A stretch of 64,000 nt of DNA from Nitrosospira sp. Nsp14. GTDB taxonomy: Bacteria > Pseudomonadota > Gammaproteobacteria > Burkholderiales > Nitrosomonadaceae. The stretch is taken from positions 265,869 through 329,868 of the forward strand of contig NZ_FOPV01000001.1 of assembly GCF_900113575.1 (NCBI RefSeq). Direction: 5' to 3'. Positions 32,132 through 43,856 of the stretch are shown here, one piece after another. A program made the position numbers and the translations under genes. Numbering within the stretch: the first letter of the stretch is position 1; each line of letters begins with the position of its first letter. The notes below the pieces were generated by a model. It was not told the origin of the DNA and did no database searches. It worked only from the letters and a program-made list of their open reading frames with translations.

Positions 32132-33511
32132 GTGACAAAAAAATATTTTGGCACGGATGGAATACGCGGGCATGTAGGTGAAACGCCGATAACACCTGAG
32201 TTTGTAATGCATCTTGGTTATTCAGCCGGTAAAGTGCTGGCGGCGGCCGACTGGCATCTAGCCAAGGGAGAGCGCCCGGCGGTGCTGATCGGGAAGGATA
32301 CTCGGATATCCGGGTATATGCTTGAGTCGGCCCTTCAGGCGGGGCTTTCCGCCGCCGGGGTGGACGTGCTGTTATCGGGGCCGACTCCAACCCCGGCGGT
32401 CGCGTACCTGACGCGCGCCTTGCGGCTGCAGGCAGGTATCGTTATTTCGGCTTCGCATAACCCGTTTGAAGATAACGGTATCAAGTTCTTTTCCGCATCG
32501 GGCACCAAGCTACCGGACGCTGTCGAGCATGAAATAGAGTCGGGACTGAATGCGCCTATCCGCTCGATGCCGTCAGCTCAGCTTGGCAAAGCACGACGGG
32601 TCAATGACGCCCGGGGACGATACATCGAATTCTGCAAAAGCACGTTTCCGAATCACCTTGATCTCCGCGGCTGGCGGATAGTGGCTGATTCTGCTCATGG
32701 CGCCACCTATCAGATTGTAGGTCCCGTGCTGCATGAGCTGGGTGCCGACGTGGTCGCGATTGGGGCTCAACCTGACGGACTTAACATCAATCACGAATGT
32801 GGCGCAACGCACAGCGCCTCAATTCAGGAAGCAGTCATCCGGCACCAGGCTGACATCGGCATCGCGCTCGATGGCGATGGTGATCGAGTGGTCATGACGG
32901 ATAAAAAAGGCATTCTATATGATGGCGACAGGCTGATCTATATTATCGCTAGACACCGCCAGCAAAAGGGAGTTCTCAAGGGCGGGGTAGTTGGCACGCT
33001 CATGACCAATCTGGCGGTTGAAAATGGCCTGAAGAAAGGAAATATTCCATTTGCTCGCGCCAACGTCGGTGACCGATATGTATTGGAGTTGCTACAAAAA
33101 AATGACTGGCAGCTGGGCGGCGAAGGCTCAGGCCATATTATTTGTCTCGACAAGCACACCACGGGTGACGGAATTATTTCCGCGTTACAAGTTCTGTATG
33201 CGATGCGCGACTCCGGCAAGAGCCTAGCCGAACTCGCCCACAGCGTCACTCTTTATCCCCAGCAGCTCATTAATGTCAAAGTTCCGAAAGGATTCGACTG
33301 GCGCACTGACGCAATGATCGAGGCGGCACAGGTGGAAGCGGAGCGCGACCTTGATAATAGTGGCAGGGTCCTTCTCCGTGCCTCGGGTACCGAGCCCCTT
33401 GTGCGTGTGATGGTTGAGGGCGAATCGGGGCAGAAAGTGAAATTTTGGGCAGAAAAAATCGCCGATGTGGTACGCCATGCCGCAGTCGGCGATGAGTCGC
33501 GCGCACTATAA
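32132..33511 (+). CDS. glmM: phosphoglucosamine mutase
   Basis: Converts glucosamine 6-phosphate to glucosamine 1-phosphate for UDP-GlcNAc, peptidoglycan and lipopolysaccharide. The start is GTG at 32132, giving [13 protein letters not shown]. The 459-residue protein has the phosphoserine loop [16 protein letters not shown], the metal loop DGDGDRV, the sugar-recognition segment GEGSGH and the phosphate-binding [12 protein letters not shown]. It follows folP by 235 bases that carry no gene. folP-glmM is a widespread pair. Confidence 0.97.
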   Translation: MTKKYFGTDGIRGHVGETPITPEFVMHLGYSAGKVLAAADWHLAKGERPAVLIGKDTRISGYMLESALQAGLSAAGVDVLLSGPTPTPAVAYLTRALRLQAGIVISASHNPFEDNGIKFFSASGTKLPDAVEHEIESGLNAPIRSMPSAQLGKARRVNDARGRYIEFCKSTFPNHLDLRGWRIVADSAHGATYQIVGPVLHELGADVVAIGAQPDGLNINHECGATHSASIQEAVIRHQADIGIALDGDGDRVVMTDKKGILYDGDRLIYIIARHRQQKGVLKGGVVGTLMTNLAVENGLKKGNIPFARANVGDRYVLELLQKNDWQLGGEGSGHIICLDKHTTGDGIISALQVLYAMRDSGKSLAELAHSVTLYPQQLINVKVPKGFDWRTDAMIEAAQVEAERDLDNSGRVLLRASGTEPLVRVMVEGESGQKVKFWAEKIADVVRHAAVGDESRAL

Positions 33512-33527
33512 CCCAGGATCAGAAGCG

Positions 33528-33544
33528 TGTTCCAAATTGGAACA
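33528..33544. promoter_or_regulatory. 17-bp dyad upstream of pstS
   Basis: TGTTCCAA-A-TTGGAACA is a perfect inverted repeat with eight-base arms, located 16 bases after the glmM stop and about 180 bases before pstS. No T-run follows. Its symmetry suits an operator for a dimeric regulator. I found no clear Pho box in the pstS upstream region. Confidence 0.5.
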
Positions 33545-33724
33545 TACCCCGATGCTGCTTTCAGTCACTCAAGCAGGACCGTTAAATTTCCGGATCAGGT
33601 TTGCAACGGCGAGCGGTTCTAGTTGGCGATGCCTCGCACCGTTACGCGTATCACGAAATGGTAATATTTGTGAGATAGGATGACTAGCGGCGAAGAAGAA
33701 TATCTGATCAAAAAGGGGATTTAA

Positions 33725-34726
33725 ATGTTGAAATTGCCGAGCAGTAAACAGGTTGGCCTGTCAGCTGTATTCATCACGCTGCTAACCTCCCTCAACGTAG
33801 CGAGTGCGGATATCGTAAAAATCGATGGCTCCAGCACTGTGTTTCCGATCACGGAAGCGGTGGCGGAAGATTTTCAAAAAGAAAAAAGGGGCGCTGTTAG
33901 GGTCACTGTCGGCATTTCGGGCACGGGTGGAGGTTTCAAGAAGTTCTGCCGTGGCGAAATCGATATAGTAGATGCGTCGCGGCCCATACTGAAAAACGAA
34001 ATGGACGCCTGTAAAGCGGCGGGCGTGCAGTATGTTGAGATGCCAGTCGCATTCGATGCGCTAACGGTGGTGGTAAATCCCAAAAACGATTGGAGCAAGA
34101 CGATTACTGTCGCAGAGTTGAAGAAAATGTGGGAGCCAGCGGCGCAGGAGAAAATTACCAGATGGAACCAGGTAAATCCGGCCTGGCCTGATGAAGCGCT
34201 CAAGCTCTACGGCGCCGGAGCGGACTCGGGCACCTTTGATTACTTTACCGAAGCGATTGTCGGTAAGGCAAAATCGAGTCGGGGCGATTTTACCGCGTCC
34301 GAGGACGACAACGTATTGGTGCAAGGGGTCGCGAGCGACAAGAGCGGGCTCGGGTTTTTTGGTTTCGCTTACTATATCGAAAATCAGAAAAAGGTAAAAG
34401 CGATTGCCGTCGACGGCGGTAACGGGCCTGTACTGCCGTCCGCGAAGACGGTTGAGGATGGAACCTACCAGCCATTGTCCCGCCCTATTTTCATTTACGT
34501 GAACATCAAATCGGCGGAGAAGCCCGAGATCAGGCAATTTGTTGAGTTCTATATGAAAAACGCCCCGGCGCTGGTTAAAGAAGTAAAATTCTTCCCTCTA
34601 CCGACGCAAGCCTATGCGATGAATCTGGAGCATCTTAATAAAAAGAAACTGGGAACCGTGTTCGGTGGCAAGTCCGAAATAGGGCTACGAATCGAGGAAC
34701 TACTAAAACGCGAGGCCAATTTGTAA
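33725..34726 (+). CDS. pstS: periplasmic phosphate-binding protein PstS
   Basis: Captures phosphate for the PstCAB importer. The 333-residue protein has a signal peptide ending about ASA-DIV, the phosphate-loop sequence IDGSSTVFPITEAVAEDF, SGTGGGFKKFCRGEIDIVDASRPI and GADSGTFDYFTEAIVG. AGGGGA precedes the ATG. Related proteins of this size (SphX/PstS-like) occur both inside and outside pst operons. Here the neighbours are glmM and thrS and no pstC, pstA, pstB or phoU is present, so it is an orphan copy or is split from its transporter. Confidence 0.94.
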   Translation: MLKLPSSKQVGLSAVFITLLTSLNVASADIVKIDGSSTVFPITEAVAEDFQKEKRGAVRVTVGISGTGGGFKKFCRGEIDIVDASRPILKNEMDACKAAGVQYVEMPVAFDALTVVVNPKNDWSKTITVAELKKMWEPAAQEKITRWNQVNPAWPDEALKLYGAGADSGTFDYFTEAIVGKAKSSRGDFTASEDDNVLVQGVASDKSGLGFFGFAYYIENQKKVKAIAVDGGNGPVLPSAKTVEDGTYQPLSRPIFIYVNIKSAEKPEIRQFVEFYMKNAPALVKEVKFFPLPTQAYAMNLEHLNKKKLGTVFGGKSEIGLRIEELLKREANL

Positions 34727-35147
34727 CCTGAATTGCAGCGTCAACAATTGAACTCGGCAGTACACTTGGGGAAACGATTCGTGGGGGGAATGGCTAAGTT
34801 GGGCGCTTAGTCTTTCCCCACAGTCTTCCCCCCTAGTCCTTCCCCACAATGCTTTCCCACAGTGCTTTCCCACAGCGCTTTCCTTCCCTTATCCTCGCAA
34901 CCTTATACCGTGACCTCCGTTGCCATTTGTCCCCAGGCTTGGCAAGCAGATTCACCGACCGTGCCGCTTCACCCGATCACTTGACTGTTCGCTATAGCTG
35001 CGTCAATGTATAGATTGAGGCCAGATTTGGTTTGAGGCTGATGACCCGACGGATCGGTTTGGGGATGCCGGTGGCTATACTTGCCCCGACTCTGTAAACT
35101 CGTAAAATTCGCTAGGACTTGATTTACTTTTATCACAAGGAAGATCT
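34727..35147. other. 421-bp intergenic region between pstS and thrS
   Basis: No gene is seen. At 34809-34883 a pyrimidine-rich unit of about 13-14 bases (such as AGTGCTTTCCCAC) repeats roughly six times with variation. The thrS promoter must be in the remaining part; TTGACT at about 34981 and TATAGA further on are candidate hexamers but badly spaced. Nothing like a threonine leader or T-box is visible. Confidence 0.6.
34809..34883 (+). repeat. degenerate 13-14-bp pyrimidine-rich tandem repeat
   Basis: Successive units read approximately AGTCTTTCCCCAC, AGTCTTCCCCCCT, AGTCCTTCCCCAC, AATGCTTTCCCAC, AGTGCTTTCCCAC and AGCGCTTTCC. The purine-pyrimidine strand bias is strong. It lies directly downstream of pstS. 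Not a CRISPR: units are contiguous with no spacers. Confidence 0.75.
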
Positions 35148-37064
35148 GTGACTGTCATTCGTTTGCCGGATGGTTCGGAGCGCAAGTATGAGCACCCAGT
35201 GACCGTGGGTGAAGTCGCTGCATCGGTTGGGGCCGGCCTGGCTCGTGCCGCGCTGGCCGGAAAAGTGAATGGTAAGTTGGTGGATATCTCAAGCCGCATC
35301 GAGACAGACAGCGATGTCAGTATTGTTACCGAAAAAGATGCGGAAGGGCTGGAAGTAATCCGCCATTCCACCGCGCACCTGCTTGCACATGCCGTGAAGG
35401 AATTGTTTCCGGAAGCGCAGGTCACCATCGGCCCGGTTATCGAGGATGGTTTTTACTACGATTTTTCGTATAAACGGCCGTTTACACCGGAAGATTTGGC
35501 TGCAATCGAGAAACGCATGGCCGAAATCAGCTCGCGCAACCTCAACGTGGAACGCAAGATTTGGGATCGCTCCGACGCAATCAATTTTTTTAAAAACCAG
35601 GGCGAGCACTATAAGGCTCAGATTATTGAGGCCATACCTGGCGACGAGGATGTTTCTCTTTATTCGCAGGGAAATTTTACCGATTTATGCCGGGGACCCC
35701 ATGTTCCCACCACCGCCAGACTCAAGGTGTTCAAGTTGATGAAGCTGGCAGGCGCCTACTGGCGGGGCGACTCGCACAACGAGATGCTGCAGCGGATTTA
35801 TGGTACCGCCTGGACAAGAAAAGAAGACCAGGACGCCTATCTGCGCCGCCTTGAAGAAGCCGAGAAACGTGATCATCGCAAGCTCGGCAAGCAACTCGAG
35901 CTGTTCCATATGCAGGAAGAGGCGCCGGGCATGGTGTTCTGGCATCCGAAAGGCTGGGTTATCTGGCAGCAAGTCGAACAGTATATGCGCGAGATATTCC
36001 GCAATAACGGTTATCTGGAGATACGCACCCCGTCCGTGCTTGACAAAAGCCTTTGGGAACGGTCTGGCCACTGGGAGAATTTTCGCGACAATATGTTTAT
36101 TACGCAGTCTGAAGAGCGCGAATTTGCCGTTAAGCCCATGAACTGTCCGGGTCATGTTCAAGTGTTCAAGCAGGGATTGAAGAGCTACCGCGAATTGCCC
36201 CTGCGGTTGGCGGAGTTTGGATCGTGTCATCGCAATGAGCCATCCGGCGCGCTGCATGGGATCATGCGGGTGCGAGCGTTCACGCAGGATGATGCGCATA
36301 TTTTCTGCGCCGAATCACAGGTCCAGGAAGAGGCGGTGAAATTCATCGAACTGTTGCAGAAGGTCTATACCGACTTCGGTTTCCAAGAGGTGCTGGTGAA
36401 GCTTTCCACCCGTCCGGATAAGCGTGTAGGTTCGGAAGAGCAATGGGACAAGGCTGAGGCGGCGCTGCAATCAGCCTTGGAGAAAAAGAATCTGCCCTGG
36501 GAGGTGCAACCCGGGGAGGGGGCTTTCTATGGACCCAAAATCGAGTTTTCGCTGAAGGACAGCATTGGACGCGTGTGGCAATGCGGCACTCTCCAACTTG
36601 ATTTCTCCATGCCGGAGCGGCTGGGGGCCGAATATGTAGCCGAGGACAATTCCCGTCGGGTTCCGGTAATGCTTCATCGAGCGATTCTCGGATCGGTTGA
36701 ACGGTTCATCGGGATTATTATCGAACATTACGCGGGAGTCCTACCCGTATGGCTCTCTCCCGATCAGGCAGCAGTACTGAACATATCGGAGGCGCAAGCA
36801 GATTATGCCGGGAAAGTGGCCGAGGAATTGCGTAGACACGGAATTCGGGCGTTCTCAGACTTGAGAAATGAGAAGATAACCTATAAAATACGAGAGCATA
36901 GCCTGAAGAAATTGCCCTACCAGATTATCGTGGGTGATAAAGAAGTTGCCGCACAAACGGTTGCCGTTCGAGCGCGAAATGGGGTCGATCTTGGCCAGAT
37001 GACCTTGCCGGAGTTGACCGAAAAGCTTAAGACAGAAATTTCCATGAGAACTGGTGCAATTTGA
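35148..37064 (+). CDS. thrS: threonyl-tRNA synthetase
   Basis: Charges tRNA-Thr and edits serine mischarges. The 638-residue protein has an N-terminal TGS domain (1-61), the editing domain with [26 protein letters not shown], and the class II core with PMNCPGH (zinc cysteine), [19 protein letters not shown] (motif 2) and a C-terminal anticodon domain starting near [15 protein letters not shown]. The start is GTG at 35148 with AAGGAAG upstream. It heads the thrS-infC-rpmI-rplT translation operon; infC begins 25 bases after its stop. Confidence 0.98.
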   Translation: MTVIRLPDGSERKYEHPVTVGEVAASVGAGLARAALAGKVNGKLVDISSRIETDSDVSIVTEKDAEGLEVIRHSTAHLLAHAVKELFPEAQVTIGPVIEDGFYYDFSYKRPFTPEDLAAIEKRMAEISSRNLNVERKIWDRSDAINFFKNQGEHYKAQIIEAIPGDEDVSLYSQGNFTDLCRGPHVPTTARLKVFKLMKLAGAYWRGDSHNEMLQRIYGTAWTRKEDQDAYLRRLEEAEKRDHRKLGKQLELFHMQEEAPGMVFWHPKGWVIWQQVEQYMREIFRNNGYLEIRTPSVLDKSLWERSGHWENFRDNMFITQSEEREFAVKPMNCPGHVQVFKQGLKSYRELPLRLAEFGSCHRNEPSGALHGIMRVRAFTQDDAHIFCAESQVQEEAVKFIELLQKVYTDFGFQEVLVKLSTRPDKRVGSEEQWDKAEAALQSALEKKNLPWEVQPGEGAFYGPKIEFSLKDSIGRVWQCGTLQLDFSMPERLGAEYVAEDNSRRVPVMLHRAILGSVERFIGIIIEHYAGVLPVWLSPDQAAVLNISEAQADYAGKVAEELRRHGIRAFSDLRNEKITYKIREHSLKKLPYQIIVGDKEVAAQTVAVRARNGVDLGQMTLPELTEKLKTEISMRTGAI

Positions 37065-37089
37065 TTATTAACCGAACCGGGGAGTTACT

Positions 37090-37707
37090 ATAGTTCAAGA
37101 AAAAGCAGCCCGCATCAACCATGAGATTAATGCGCCCGAAGTGCGCTTGATTGGTGCAAATGGAGAACAGATCGGCATAGTCTCCTTGGCGGTCGCCAAC
37201 ACATTGGCGGAGGAAGCCGAGGTGGATCTGGTTGAAATCGCGCCTACAGCTCAGCCGCCGGTGTGCCGCCTGATGGATTATGGCAAGTTTCGCTATCAGG
37301 AAAGCAAGAAAAAGCACGAGGCGAAGCTGAAGCAGAAGCAAATCCAGATCAAGGAAGTCAAGTTCCGTCCTAATACGGACGACGGTGACTACAACATAAA
37401 GTTACGCAACCTGATCATTTTCCTGGAAGAGGGAGATAAGGCCAAAATTACGTTAAGGTTTCGCGGACGTGAAATGGCGCACCAGGAATTTGGCGTGCGG
37501 CTGTTGGAGCGACTGCGGGGAGATCTGGAATCCTACGCAATAGTGGAACAGTTTCCACGGATGGAAGGGCGCCAGATGGTCATGGTGCTATCTCCGCGTA
37601 AGAAAGAAGTGAAGTTGGTGAAGCCGAAAGCAGCAAAGCCGGAGGCGACAGATAATAGTTCAGCGCCCGCCAGTAATGGGAACTCCGCACAACCGGAGGG
37701 TCAATAG
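37090..37707 (+). CDS. infC: translation initiation factor IF-3, AUA start codon
   Basis: Binds the 30S subunit, prevents 50S joining and checks the initiator codon. No ATG, GTG or TTG occurs between the in-frame stop at 37069 and the conserved N-terminus. ATA at 37090 stands five bases after GGGGAG and yields a protein beginning [21 protein letters not shown], matching other IF3 N-termini. The first GTG (37141) would remove the conserved ARIN segment. Rare start codons (AUU in E. coli) are a known device by which IF3 represses its own gene. The 205 residues include [23 protein letters not shown] (here split at residue 20 of the motif), [13 protein letters not shown] and a variable C-terminal tail. 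Confidence 0.94.
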   Translation: MVQEKAARINHEINAPEVRLIGANGEQIGIVSLAVANTLAEEAEVDLVEIAPTAQPPVCRLMDYGKFRYQESKKKHEAKLKQKQIQIKEVKFRPNTDDGDYNIKLRNLIIFLEEGDKAKITLRFRGREMAHQEFGVRLLERLRGDLESYAIVEQFPRMEGRQMVMVLSPRKKEVKLVKPKAAKPEATDNSSAPASNGNSAQPEGQ

Positions 37708-37740
37708 GCTGAGAAGCATTGCGATAGAGTAATGCAGCAC

Positions 37741-37782
37741 AGGTGTAAAGCCATCCATGGTAGAGGGATGGCGTTGGCACCT
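37741..37782 (+). promoter_or_regulatory. structured RNA element before rpmI
   Basis: Between infC and rpmI the RNA can fold as AGGTG/CACCT (outer) and GCCATCC/GGATGGC (inner) around an eleven-base loop segment, with short interior loops. No U-run follows, so it is not an intrinsic terminator. In E. coli the L20 protein represses rpmI-rplT through RNA structure in this same interval, so an autogenous control site is a fair inference. Confidence 0.55.
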
Positions 37783-37856
37783 CAAAAACAAGTGATTCCG
37801 GGTTTAAAGGTTCCGTTCGGGAAACACCTAGGCATCATGTTAAACAGGAGTAATAA

Positions 37857-38054
37857 ATGCCAAAGATGAAAACAAAGAGTGGCGCGGCCAAGCGCTTTGT
37901 AGTGCGCGCGGGTGGGAGCGTCAAACGTTCCCAAGCATTCAAGCGCCATATCCTTACCAAGAAAACGACGAAGAGCAAGCGTCAGTTGCGGGGAACCGTG
38001 GGTGTTCATTGCAGTGACGTGGCCTCGGTGCGTGCCATGCTGCCTTACGCATAA
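37857..38054 (+). CDS. rpmI: 50S ribosomal protein L35
   Basis: A 65-residue basic protein of the large ribosomal subunit. The family pattern is clear: [20 protein letters not shown], then [20 protein letters not shown], ending LPYA. It has its own ribosome binding site (AGGAG, eight bases before the ATG) and is followed by rplT after 12 bases. A 149-base gap with a predicted RNA structure separates it from infC. Confidence 0.98.
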   Translation: MPKMKTKSGAAKRFVVRAGGSVKRSQAFKRHILTKKTTKSKRQLRGTVGVHCSDVASVRAMLPYA

Positions 38055-38066
38055 GGAGCGATCACT

Positions 38067-38426
38067 ATGCCAAGAGTAAAGCGTGGTGTAACGGCTCATG
38101 CGCGCCACAAGAAGGTGTTGGATCTGGCGAAGGGTTATCGCGGACGCCGCAAGAATGTTTATCGTGTAGCCAAGGAAGCGGTGATGAAAGCGGGGCAATA
38201 TGCCTACCGTGATCGCCGTCAAAAGAAGCGGCAGTTTAGGGCGCTGTGGATTGCTCGAATCAATGCCGCCGCCCGCGAATGTGGTTTGTCCTATAGTGTG
38301 TTCATGAATGGCTTGAGAAAAGCGTCGATCGAGGTAGACCGCAAGGTTCTGGCCGATATCGCAATATTTGACAAGCCGGCCTTTGGAAAGCTAGTTGAAC
38401 AGGCCAAAGCCAGTCTGGCAGTCTAG
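38067..38426 (+). CDS. rplT: 50S ribosomal protein L20
   Basis: Binds 23S rRNA early in assembly and in several bacteria represses its own operon. The 119-residue protein begins [20 protein letters not shown], has the long basic N-terminal helix region with [20 protein letters not shown] and ends in the globular domain with [17 protein letters not shown] stands before the ATG. A strong terminator lies 24 bases after its stop, before pheS. Confidence 0.98.
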   Translation: MPRVKRGVTAHARHKKVLDLAKGYRGRRKNVYRVAKEAVMKAGQYAYRDRRQKKRQFRALWIARINAAARECGLSYSVFMNGLRKASIEVDRKVLADIAIFDKPAFGKLVEQAKASLAV

Positions 38427-38449
38427 ACCATAACTGCAAGAAAGCGATG

Positions 38450-38487
38450 AGGAGGCCGAAGGGCAGAGACGCCTGGCCTCCTTTTTT
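38450..38487 (+). terminator. intrinsic terminator between rplT and pheS
   Basis: AGGAGGCC pairs with GGCCTCCT around a 17-base loop, followed by TTTTTT. It should reduce or end transcription from thrS-rplT before pheST. Partial read-through, or a separate pheS promoter in the 40 bases after it, is needed for pheS. Confidence 0.88.
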
Positions 38488-38514
38488 CTTGTGCACCGCT
38501 TGGAGCTCTCCTGA

Positions 38515-39549
<1,035 letters not shown>

Positions 39550-39611
39550 GTCACTACCAGGCGTGCGCTCTTTCGAGTGACAAATGGCCTTTCTTTGCAC
39601 AACATTAACTG

Positions 39612-41990
39612 ATGAAATTCTCGGAAAACTGGCTACGCACTTTCGTTGATCCCCCCCTATCCGCGCATGATCTCGGACATGTGCTGACCATGGCGGGGAT
39701 CGAAGTGGAATCCATTGAGCCCGCCGCCGCCTCCTTCAATAAGGTCGTGGTGGCGGAAGTGCTATCGGTGCGCAAACACCCCAACGCGGATCTTCTTCGT
39801 GTCTGTGAAGTAAACGCAGGAGCCGCTGCCGGGGCACCACTGCAAATTGTCTGTGGCGCGGCGAATGTTCGCGAGGGGGTAAAAGTGCCCTGTGCGTTGC
39901 CTGGCGCGCAGTTGCCGGGCATCACCATCAGTCATGCCGCCATACGAGGCGTGGAATCTGCCGGAATGCTATGTTCAGCAAGGGAGCTGGGCCTGAGCGA
40001 CGTGGCGCCGGGTCTCCTCCTGCTTCCCGGTGACGCCCCGGTCGGTTTGGATTTTCGCCGTTACTACGAGCTTGAGGATAACATTTTTACGCTGAAGCTG
40101 ACGCCCAATCGCGGTGATTGCCTGGGCATGACAGGCGTCGCCCGGGAAGTGGCGGCAATTACCTCCGCAAAACTTGAGCCATTGGAGATCATACCGGTAG
40201 AGGTGCAGATCGGCGAAGGCCTGGCGATAAATGTGGATGCGCCCGGGGCGTGCCCGCTCTATTGCGGCAGAGTAGTGCGCGACGTAAATCTCGACGCGAC
40301 TACACCGGATTGGCTGATCCGCCGGCTGGGGCGCAGCGGATTACGTGGCGTCAACGTGGTGGTGGACATTACCAACTATGTGATGCTGGAGACCGGCCAG
40401 CCACTGCATGCATTTGATCTCGACAAGATCGCGGGCGCGCTATCGGGTTCCATTCATGTCCGCTATTCCAAGGCGGGAGAAGCGCTTAAGCTGCTCAATG
40501 GCGAAAATCTTGCGCTGCAGCCCGACATGCTGGTCATCGCGGATCAGGTCAAGCCGCTGGCGCTGGCAGGTATCATGGGAGGAGATGAAAGCGGCGTTGG
40601 CGCCGGAACCAAGGATTTGTTTCTGGAGAGCGCTTTTTTCAGTCCCGATGTTATCGCCGGCAAGTCATTCTCGCTTGGCTTCAGTTCCGACTCGGCCTAC
40701 CGCTTTGAGCGTGGCGTGGATTTTTCGCAGACTAGAAACGCGTTGGAACGCGCCACCCGCCTGATAACGAATATCTGCGGCGGTCGAAGTGGGGCGATCA
40801 GGGAGTTTAAAGGCCGCTTGCCCGGACACGATCCGATTTGCCTGCGATTGAGTCGGGCGCAGAGGGTTCTGGGTATCGATCTTGAAGAAAGGACGGCAGC
40901 CCAGCTATTGCAGCGCCTGCAATTAAGTTTCACGGGCACAGAAGGTGTTTTCAACGTAAAACCTCCTCCTTACCGCTTCGACCTGGCCATAGAAGAAGAT
41001 CTGATCGAGGAATTGGCACGGGTATACGGCTATGACAACATTCCCGCCGCCGTGCCTCGTGCCCGGCTCAGCATGCTGCCTGAACCTGAAACCGGACGAA
41101 CGCTGCCACAGTTGCGGCAAATTCTAGTCGGACGAGATTATCAGGAGGTTATCAATTATTCGTTCGTGGACCCTGCATGGGAGCATGAGCTGGCGGGCAA
41201 CAACAAGCCGGTAGCGTTGAAGAATCCGCTGTCAAGCCAGATGGCCGTCATGCGCAGCAGCCTGTTCGGCAGCCTCATAGCGAACCTCGGGTTCAATTTG
41301 AACCGCAAGCAAACCCGGGTGCGCTTATTCGAAATTGGTTGCTGTTTCGAGGGACTGGGCGACGCTGTGGCGCAACAGGAAAAGCTTGGCGGGTTATGCT
41401 ACGGCGACGTGCTGGCGGAACAGTGGGGAGCGCCCGCGCGCGACGTCGATTTTTACGATGTGAAAGCAGATATAGAGGCGCTATTTTGGCCCAGGGCGGT
41501 CCGAGTGGTCTCCGCTTCTCACCCCGCTTTGCATCCAGGGAAGTCCGCTCAGATCTGCCTGGGTGATAGAATCGCCGGATATCTGGGGGAACTCCACCCC
41601 CGTTGGCGTCAAAAACTTGGCTTGCCCAAGTCTGCGGTTCTTTTCGAGCTCGAGATCGATATGTTGACGGACCGCCCCTTGCCGAAGGCTGCGGAGATTT
41701 CAAAGTATCCGCCCATCCGACGGGATATTGCCGTGGTGGTGCCAGAGAATGTGGCAGTTCAGACAACACTGGACCGTATGCGTGGTGAAAAAATACCCTT
41801 GATTTCCGAAATTCATTTATTCGATGTGTATCGTGGAGCAGGGGTGGAAGCGGGCAAAAAAAGTCTTGCATTCCGCATGTTATTGCAAGATACTGAAAAA
41901 ACATTAACTGATGCAGAAGCAGATCGGACCGTTGCGAAACTGTTGAGCGTTCTCGAAAGCGAGTTTGGGGCAACGCTACGCAACCATTGA
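39612..41990 (+). CDS. pheT: phenylalanyl-tRNA synthetase beta subunit
   Basis: Non-catalytic and editing subunit of PheRS. The 792-residue protein starts [17 protein letters not shown], followed by the tRNA-binding EMAP-like domain (about 40-150), the B3/B4 editing region with RVSR-type [20 protein letters not shown]5, and the core-like domain with [18 protein letters not shown]. The C-terminal ferredoxin-like anticodon domain ([13 protein letters not shown] ... LRNH) is complete. The ATG at 39612 has a poor ribosome binding site. ihfA follows after 40 bases. Confidence 0.97.
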   Translation: MKFSENWLRTFVDPPLSAHDLGHVLTMAGIEVESIEPAAASFNKVVVAEVLSVRKHPNADLLRVCEVNAGAAAGAPLQIVCGAANVREGVKVPCALPGAQLPGITISHAAIRGVESAGMLCSARELGLSDVAPGLLLLPGDAPVGLDFRRYYELEDNIFTLKLTPNRGDCLGMTGVAREVAAITSAKLEPLEIIPVEVQIGEGLAINVDAPGACPLYCGRVVRDVNLDATTPDWLIRRLGRSGLRGVNVVVDITNYVMLETGQPLHAFDLDKIAGALSGSIHVRYSKAGEALKLLNGENLALQPDMLVIADQVKPLALAGIMGGDESGVGAGTKDLFLESAFFSPDVIAGKSFSLGFSSDSAYRFERGVDFSQTRNALERATRLITNICGGRSGAIREFKGRLPGHDPICLRLSRAQRVLGIDLEERTAAQLLQRLQLSFTGTEGVFNVKPPPYRFDLAIEEDLIEELARVYGYDNIPAAVPRARLSMLPEPETGRTLPQLRQILVGRDYQEVINYSFVDPAWEHELAGNNKPVALKNPLSSQMAVMRSSLFGSLIANLGFNLNRKQTRVRLFEIGCCFEGLGDAVAQQEKLGGLCYGDVLAEQWGAPARDVDFYDVKADIEALFWPRAVRVVSASHPALHPGKSAQICLGDRIAGYLGELHPRWRQKLGLPKSAVLFELEIDMLTDRPLPKAAEISKYPPIRRDIAVVVPENVAVQTTLDRMRGEKIPLISEIHLFDVYRGAGVEAGKKSLAFRMLLQDTEKTLTDAEADRTVAKLLSVLESEFGATLRNH

Positions 41991-42030
41991 AATTGCAGGT
42001 CCGAAAGCCATGAACAGGGGTAGAGAGACA

Positions 42031-42336
42031 ATGACCTTAACAAAGGCCGAGTTGGCGGATTTGCTGTTTGAAAAAGTAGGATTTAATAAGCGCGAAGCCA
42101 AGGATATGGTGGAGTCCTTCTACGAGGAGGTTCGCATTGCGCTTCAAAATGGCGATGGCGTCAAGCTTTCTGGCTTTGGCAACTTTCACCTGCGGGACAA
42201 GCCACAACGTCCGGGACGTAATCCCAAGACTGGGGAGGAAATTCCTATTACCGCACGGCGCGTCGTGACTTTTCATGCGAGCCAAAAATTGAAGGCAATG
42301 GTTGAAAAAAGCCAGCATGGAAAACACAAAGGCTAG
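42031..42336 (+). CDS. ihfA: integration host factor alpha subunit
   Basis: One half of the heterodimeric DNA-bending protein IHF. From the ATG at 42031 the 101 residues ([20 protein letters not shown]) align with E. coli IhfA; ATG codons further upstream add unmatched residues. The beta-arm has [20 protein letters not shown], with the proline that intercalates into DNA, and the signature [14 protein letters not shown] is intact. It ends the pheST operon, and the MerR-type gene overlaps its last 20 bases. Confidence 0.97.
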   Translation: MTLTKAELADLLFEKVGFNKREAKDMVESFYEEVRIALQNGDGVKLSGFGNFHLRDKPQRPGRNPKTGEEIPITARRVVTFHASQKLKAMVEKSQHGKHKG

Positions 42337-42688
42337 CAACGCTCCGATTCCGGCAAAGCGTTATTTCACGATCGGCGAAGTAAGCGAGCTATGCGGGGTT
42401 AAGCCGCACGTATTGCGTTACTGGGAGCAGGAATTCACGCAATTGAAGCCTGTCAAGCGTCGAGGTAACCGGCGCTATTATCAGCATCACGAAGTGCTGC
42501 TGATTCGTCGTATCCGTGAACTGCTCTATGAGCAAGGTTTCACCATCCAAGGGGCTCGCGCCCGCTTGGGTCAGGGGAAGGGGGATACAGGTTACACTCC
42601 CGGCTCAGCTGTGCCGGTCTCCTCAATGGTCGATCTGGCGTCATTGCGGAGTGAAATTAAAAGCGTGGTCTTGTTGCTCCGCTCTTGA
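42317..42688 (+). CDS. MerR-family transcriptional regulator
   Basis: A 123-residue regulator with an N-terminal winged helix-turn-helix: [25 protein letters not shown], then [24 protein letters not shown] and [16 protein letters not shown]. The C-terminal region is short (about 40 residues) with no obvious effector-binding cysteines, so its signal is unknown. The ATG at 42317 lies inside ihfA, whose stop is 20 bases later, so expression is coupled. The pair ihfA-merR after pheT is conserved in many proteobacteria. The target is not known. Confidence 0.93.
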   Translation: MENTKASNAPIPAKRYFTIGEVSELCGVKPHVLRYWEQEFTQLKPVKRRGNRRYYQHHEVLLIRRIRELLYEQGFTIQGARARLGQGKGDTGYTPGSAVPVSSMVDLASLRSEIKSVVLLLRS

Positions 42689-42828
42689 AGTAGTTACGAT
42701 GCGATGTCAGCGGGGCGAGAACGATCGCCTGGATGCCTGAAAGTGGAACGCGGATGCCGTTTTGACGGTTTTCTCCCAAAGCTTCGCTTCAGAAGCATCG
42801 ATAGCAATACCTATGCGTCTGGCTTGTT

Positions 42829-42837
42829 TGCTATAAT
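42829..42837 (+). promoter_or_regulatory. extended -10 promoter of tRNA-Pro
   Basis: TGCTATAAT is a perfect extended -10 element ending nine bases before the mature tRNA 5' end. A transcript would start within a few bases of the tRNA itself, leaving almost no leader for RNase P to remove. The -35 region is poor, as is common with extended -10 promoters. Confidence 0.7.
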
Positions 42838-42845
42838 TCGGACCT

Positions 42846-42923
<78 letters not shown>

Positions 42924-43030
42924 TAAGACCGCACGTAATTCGTTCTTTTCCGCCTTGCGGTCCGATAATTGCGGATGTCTGAGTATAATATTCCCCGATA
43001 AGCTAAAAAATCACCTGGGGCACTATCCGG

Positions 43031-43771
43031 ATGCGCATATTGCTCAGCAACGATGACGGATATTTTGCGCCAGGCCTTGCCTGTCTTGCGGAAGCGCTAG
43101 CCGTTATTGCCGATATCGTCGTAGTGGCTCCGGAACGTGATCGAAGCGGTGCCAGTAACTCTCTTACGCTCGATCGGCCCCTCAGCTTACACAAATCCCA
43201 CAACGGATTTTTCTACGTCAACGGTACTCCCACTGATTGCGTGCATCTGGCCGTGACCGGTATGCTCGACGCGCTTCCCGACATGGTGGTGTCTGGCATC
43301 AACGTTGGCGCCAACATGGGCGACGATACCATTTATTCCGGCACGGTGGCAGCTGCCACAGAAGGTTTTCTACTCGGAATCCCTTCGCTCGCCGTATCAC
43401 TCGCCGGCTTTTCGGCGGGGAATTATCCCACCGCCGCGCGCATTGCCACCGAAATAGTACAACGCTTCCAGTACAACGCATTAATTGGCCCGGTACTGCT
43501 TAATATCAACGTGCCCGACGTTCCATATGAGGAGTTGCAGGGCATCGAGGTGACCCGGTTGGGCCGTCGGCACAAGGCTGAGCCGGTGGTTAAATCGCAC
43601 ACCCCGCGGGGTGACACGGTCTACTGGGTGGGCGCGGCAGGGCCTGCGCAAGATGCGGGTGAAGGCACGGACTTCCTGGCTATTAAGCACAACCGCGTCT
43701 CGGTGACGCCGCTGCAGATCGACTTGACCCGCTACGGGCAACTGGATGCAGTAAAAGAGTGGTTGAAATAG
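43031..43771 (+). CDS. surE: 5'/3'-nucleotidase SurE
   Basis: A metal-dependent nucleoside-monophosphate phosphatase linked to stress survival. The 246-residue protein has the N-terminal metal site [45 protein letters not shown] and [26 protein letters not shown] at 42984-42989 may be the -10 of its promoter; the -35 is unclear. It begins the surE-pcm-nlpD-rpoS cluster, found in many proteobacteria. Confidence 0.97.
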   Translation: MRILLSNDDGYFAPGLACLAEALAVIADIVVVAPERDRSGASNSLTLDRPLSLHKSHNGFFYVNGTPTDCVHLAVTGMLDALPDMVVSGINVGANMGDDTIYSGTVAAATEGFLLGIPSLAVSLAGFSAGNYPTAARIATEIVQRFQYNALIGPVLLNINVPDVPYEELQGIEVTRLGRRHKAEPVVKSHTPRGDTVYWVGAAGPAQDAGEGTDFLAIKHNRVSVTPLQIDLTRYGQLDAVKEWLK

Positions 43772-43856
43772 CACCAAAACATTTTTCGGTTTCGTGTGCA
43801 GGTGCACGACTGTCCAAGGTACTACGCGTTTGAACACCCACCACTCCGGGATTGGC

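Noticed and set aside
33545..33724. Pho box upstream of pstS
   Set aside because: No pair of CTGTCAT-like repeats with the right spacing could be seen.
34809..34883. CRISPR array
   Set aside because: Repeat units are contiguous, degenerate and short, with no spacers or cas genes.
34884..35147. T-box or threonine leader before thrS
   Set aside because: No specifier loop, T-box sequence or Thr-rich peptide is visible, and T-boxes are not expected in this lineage.
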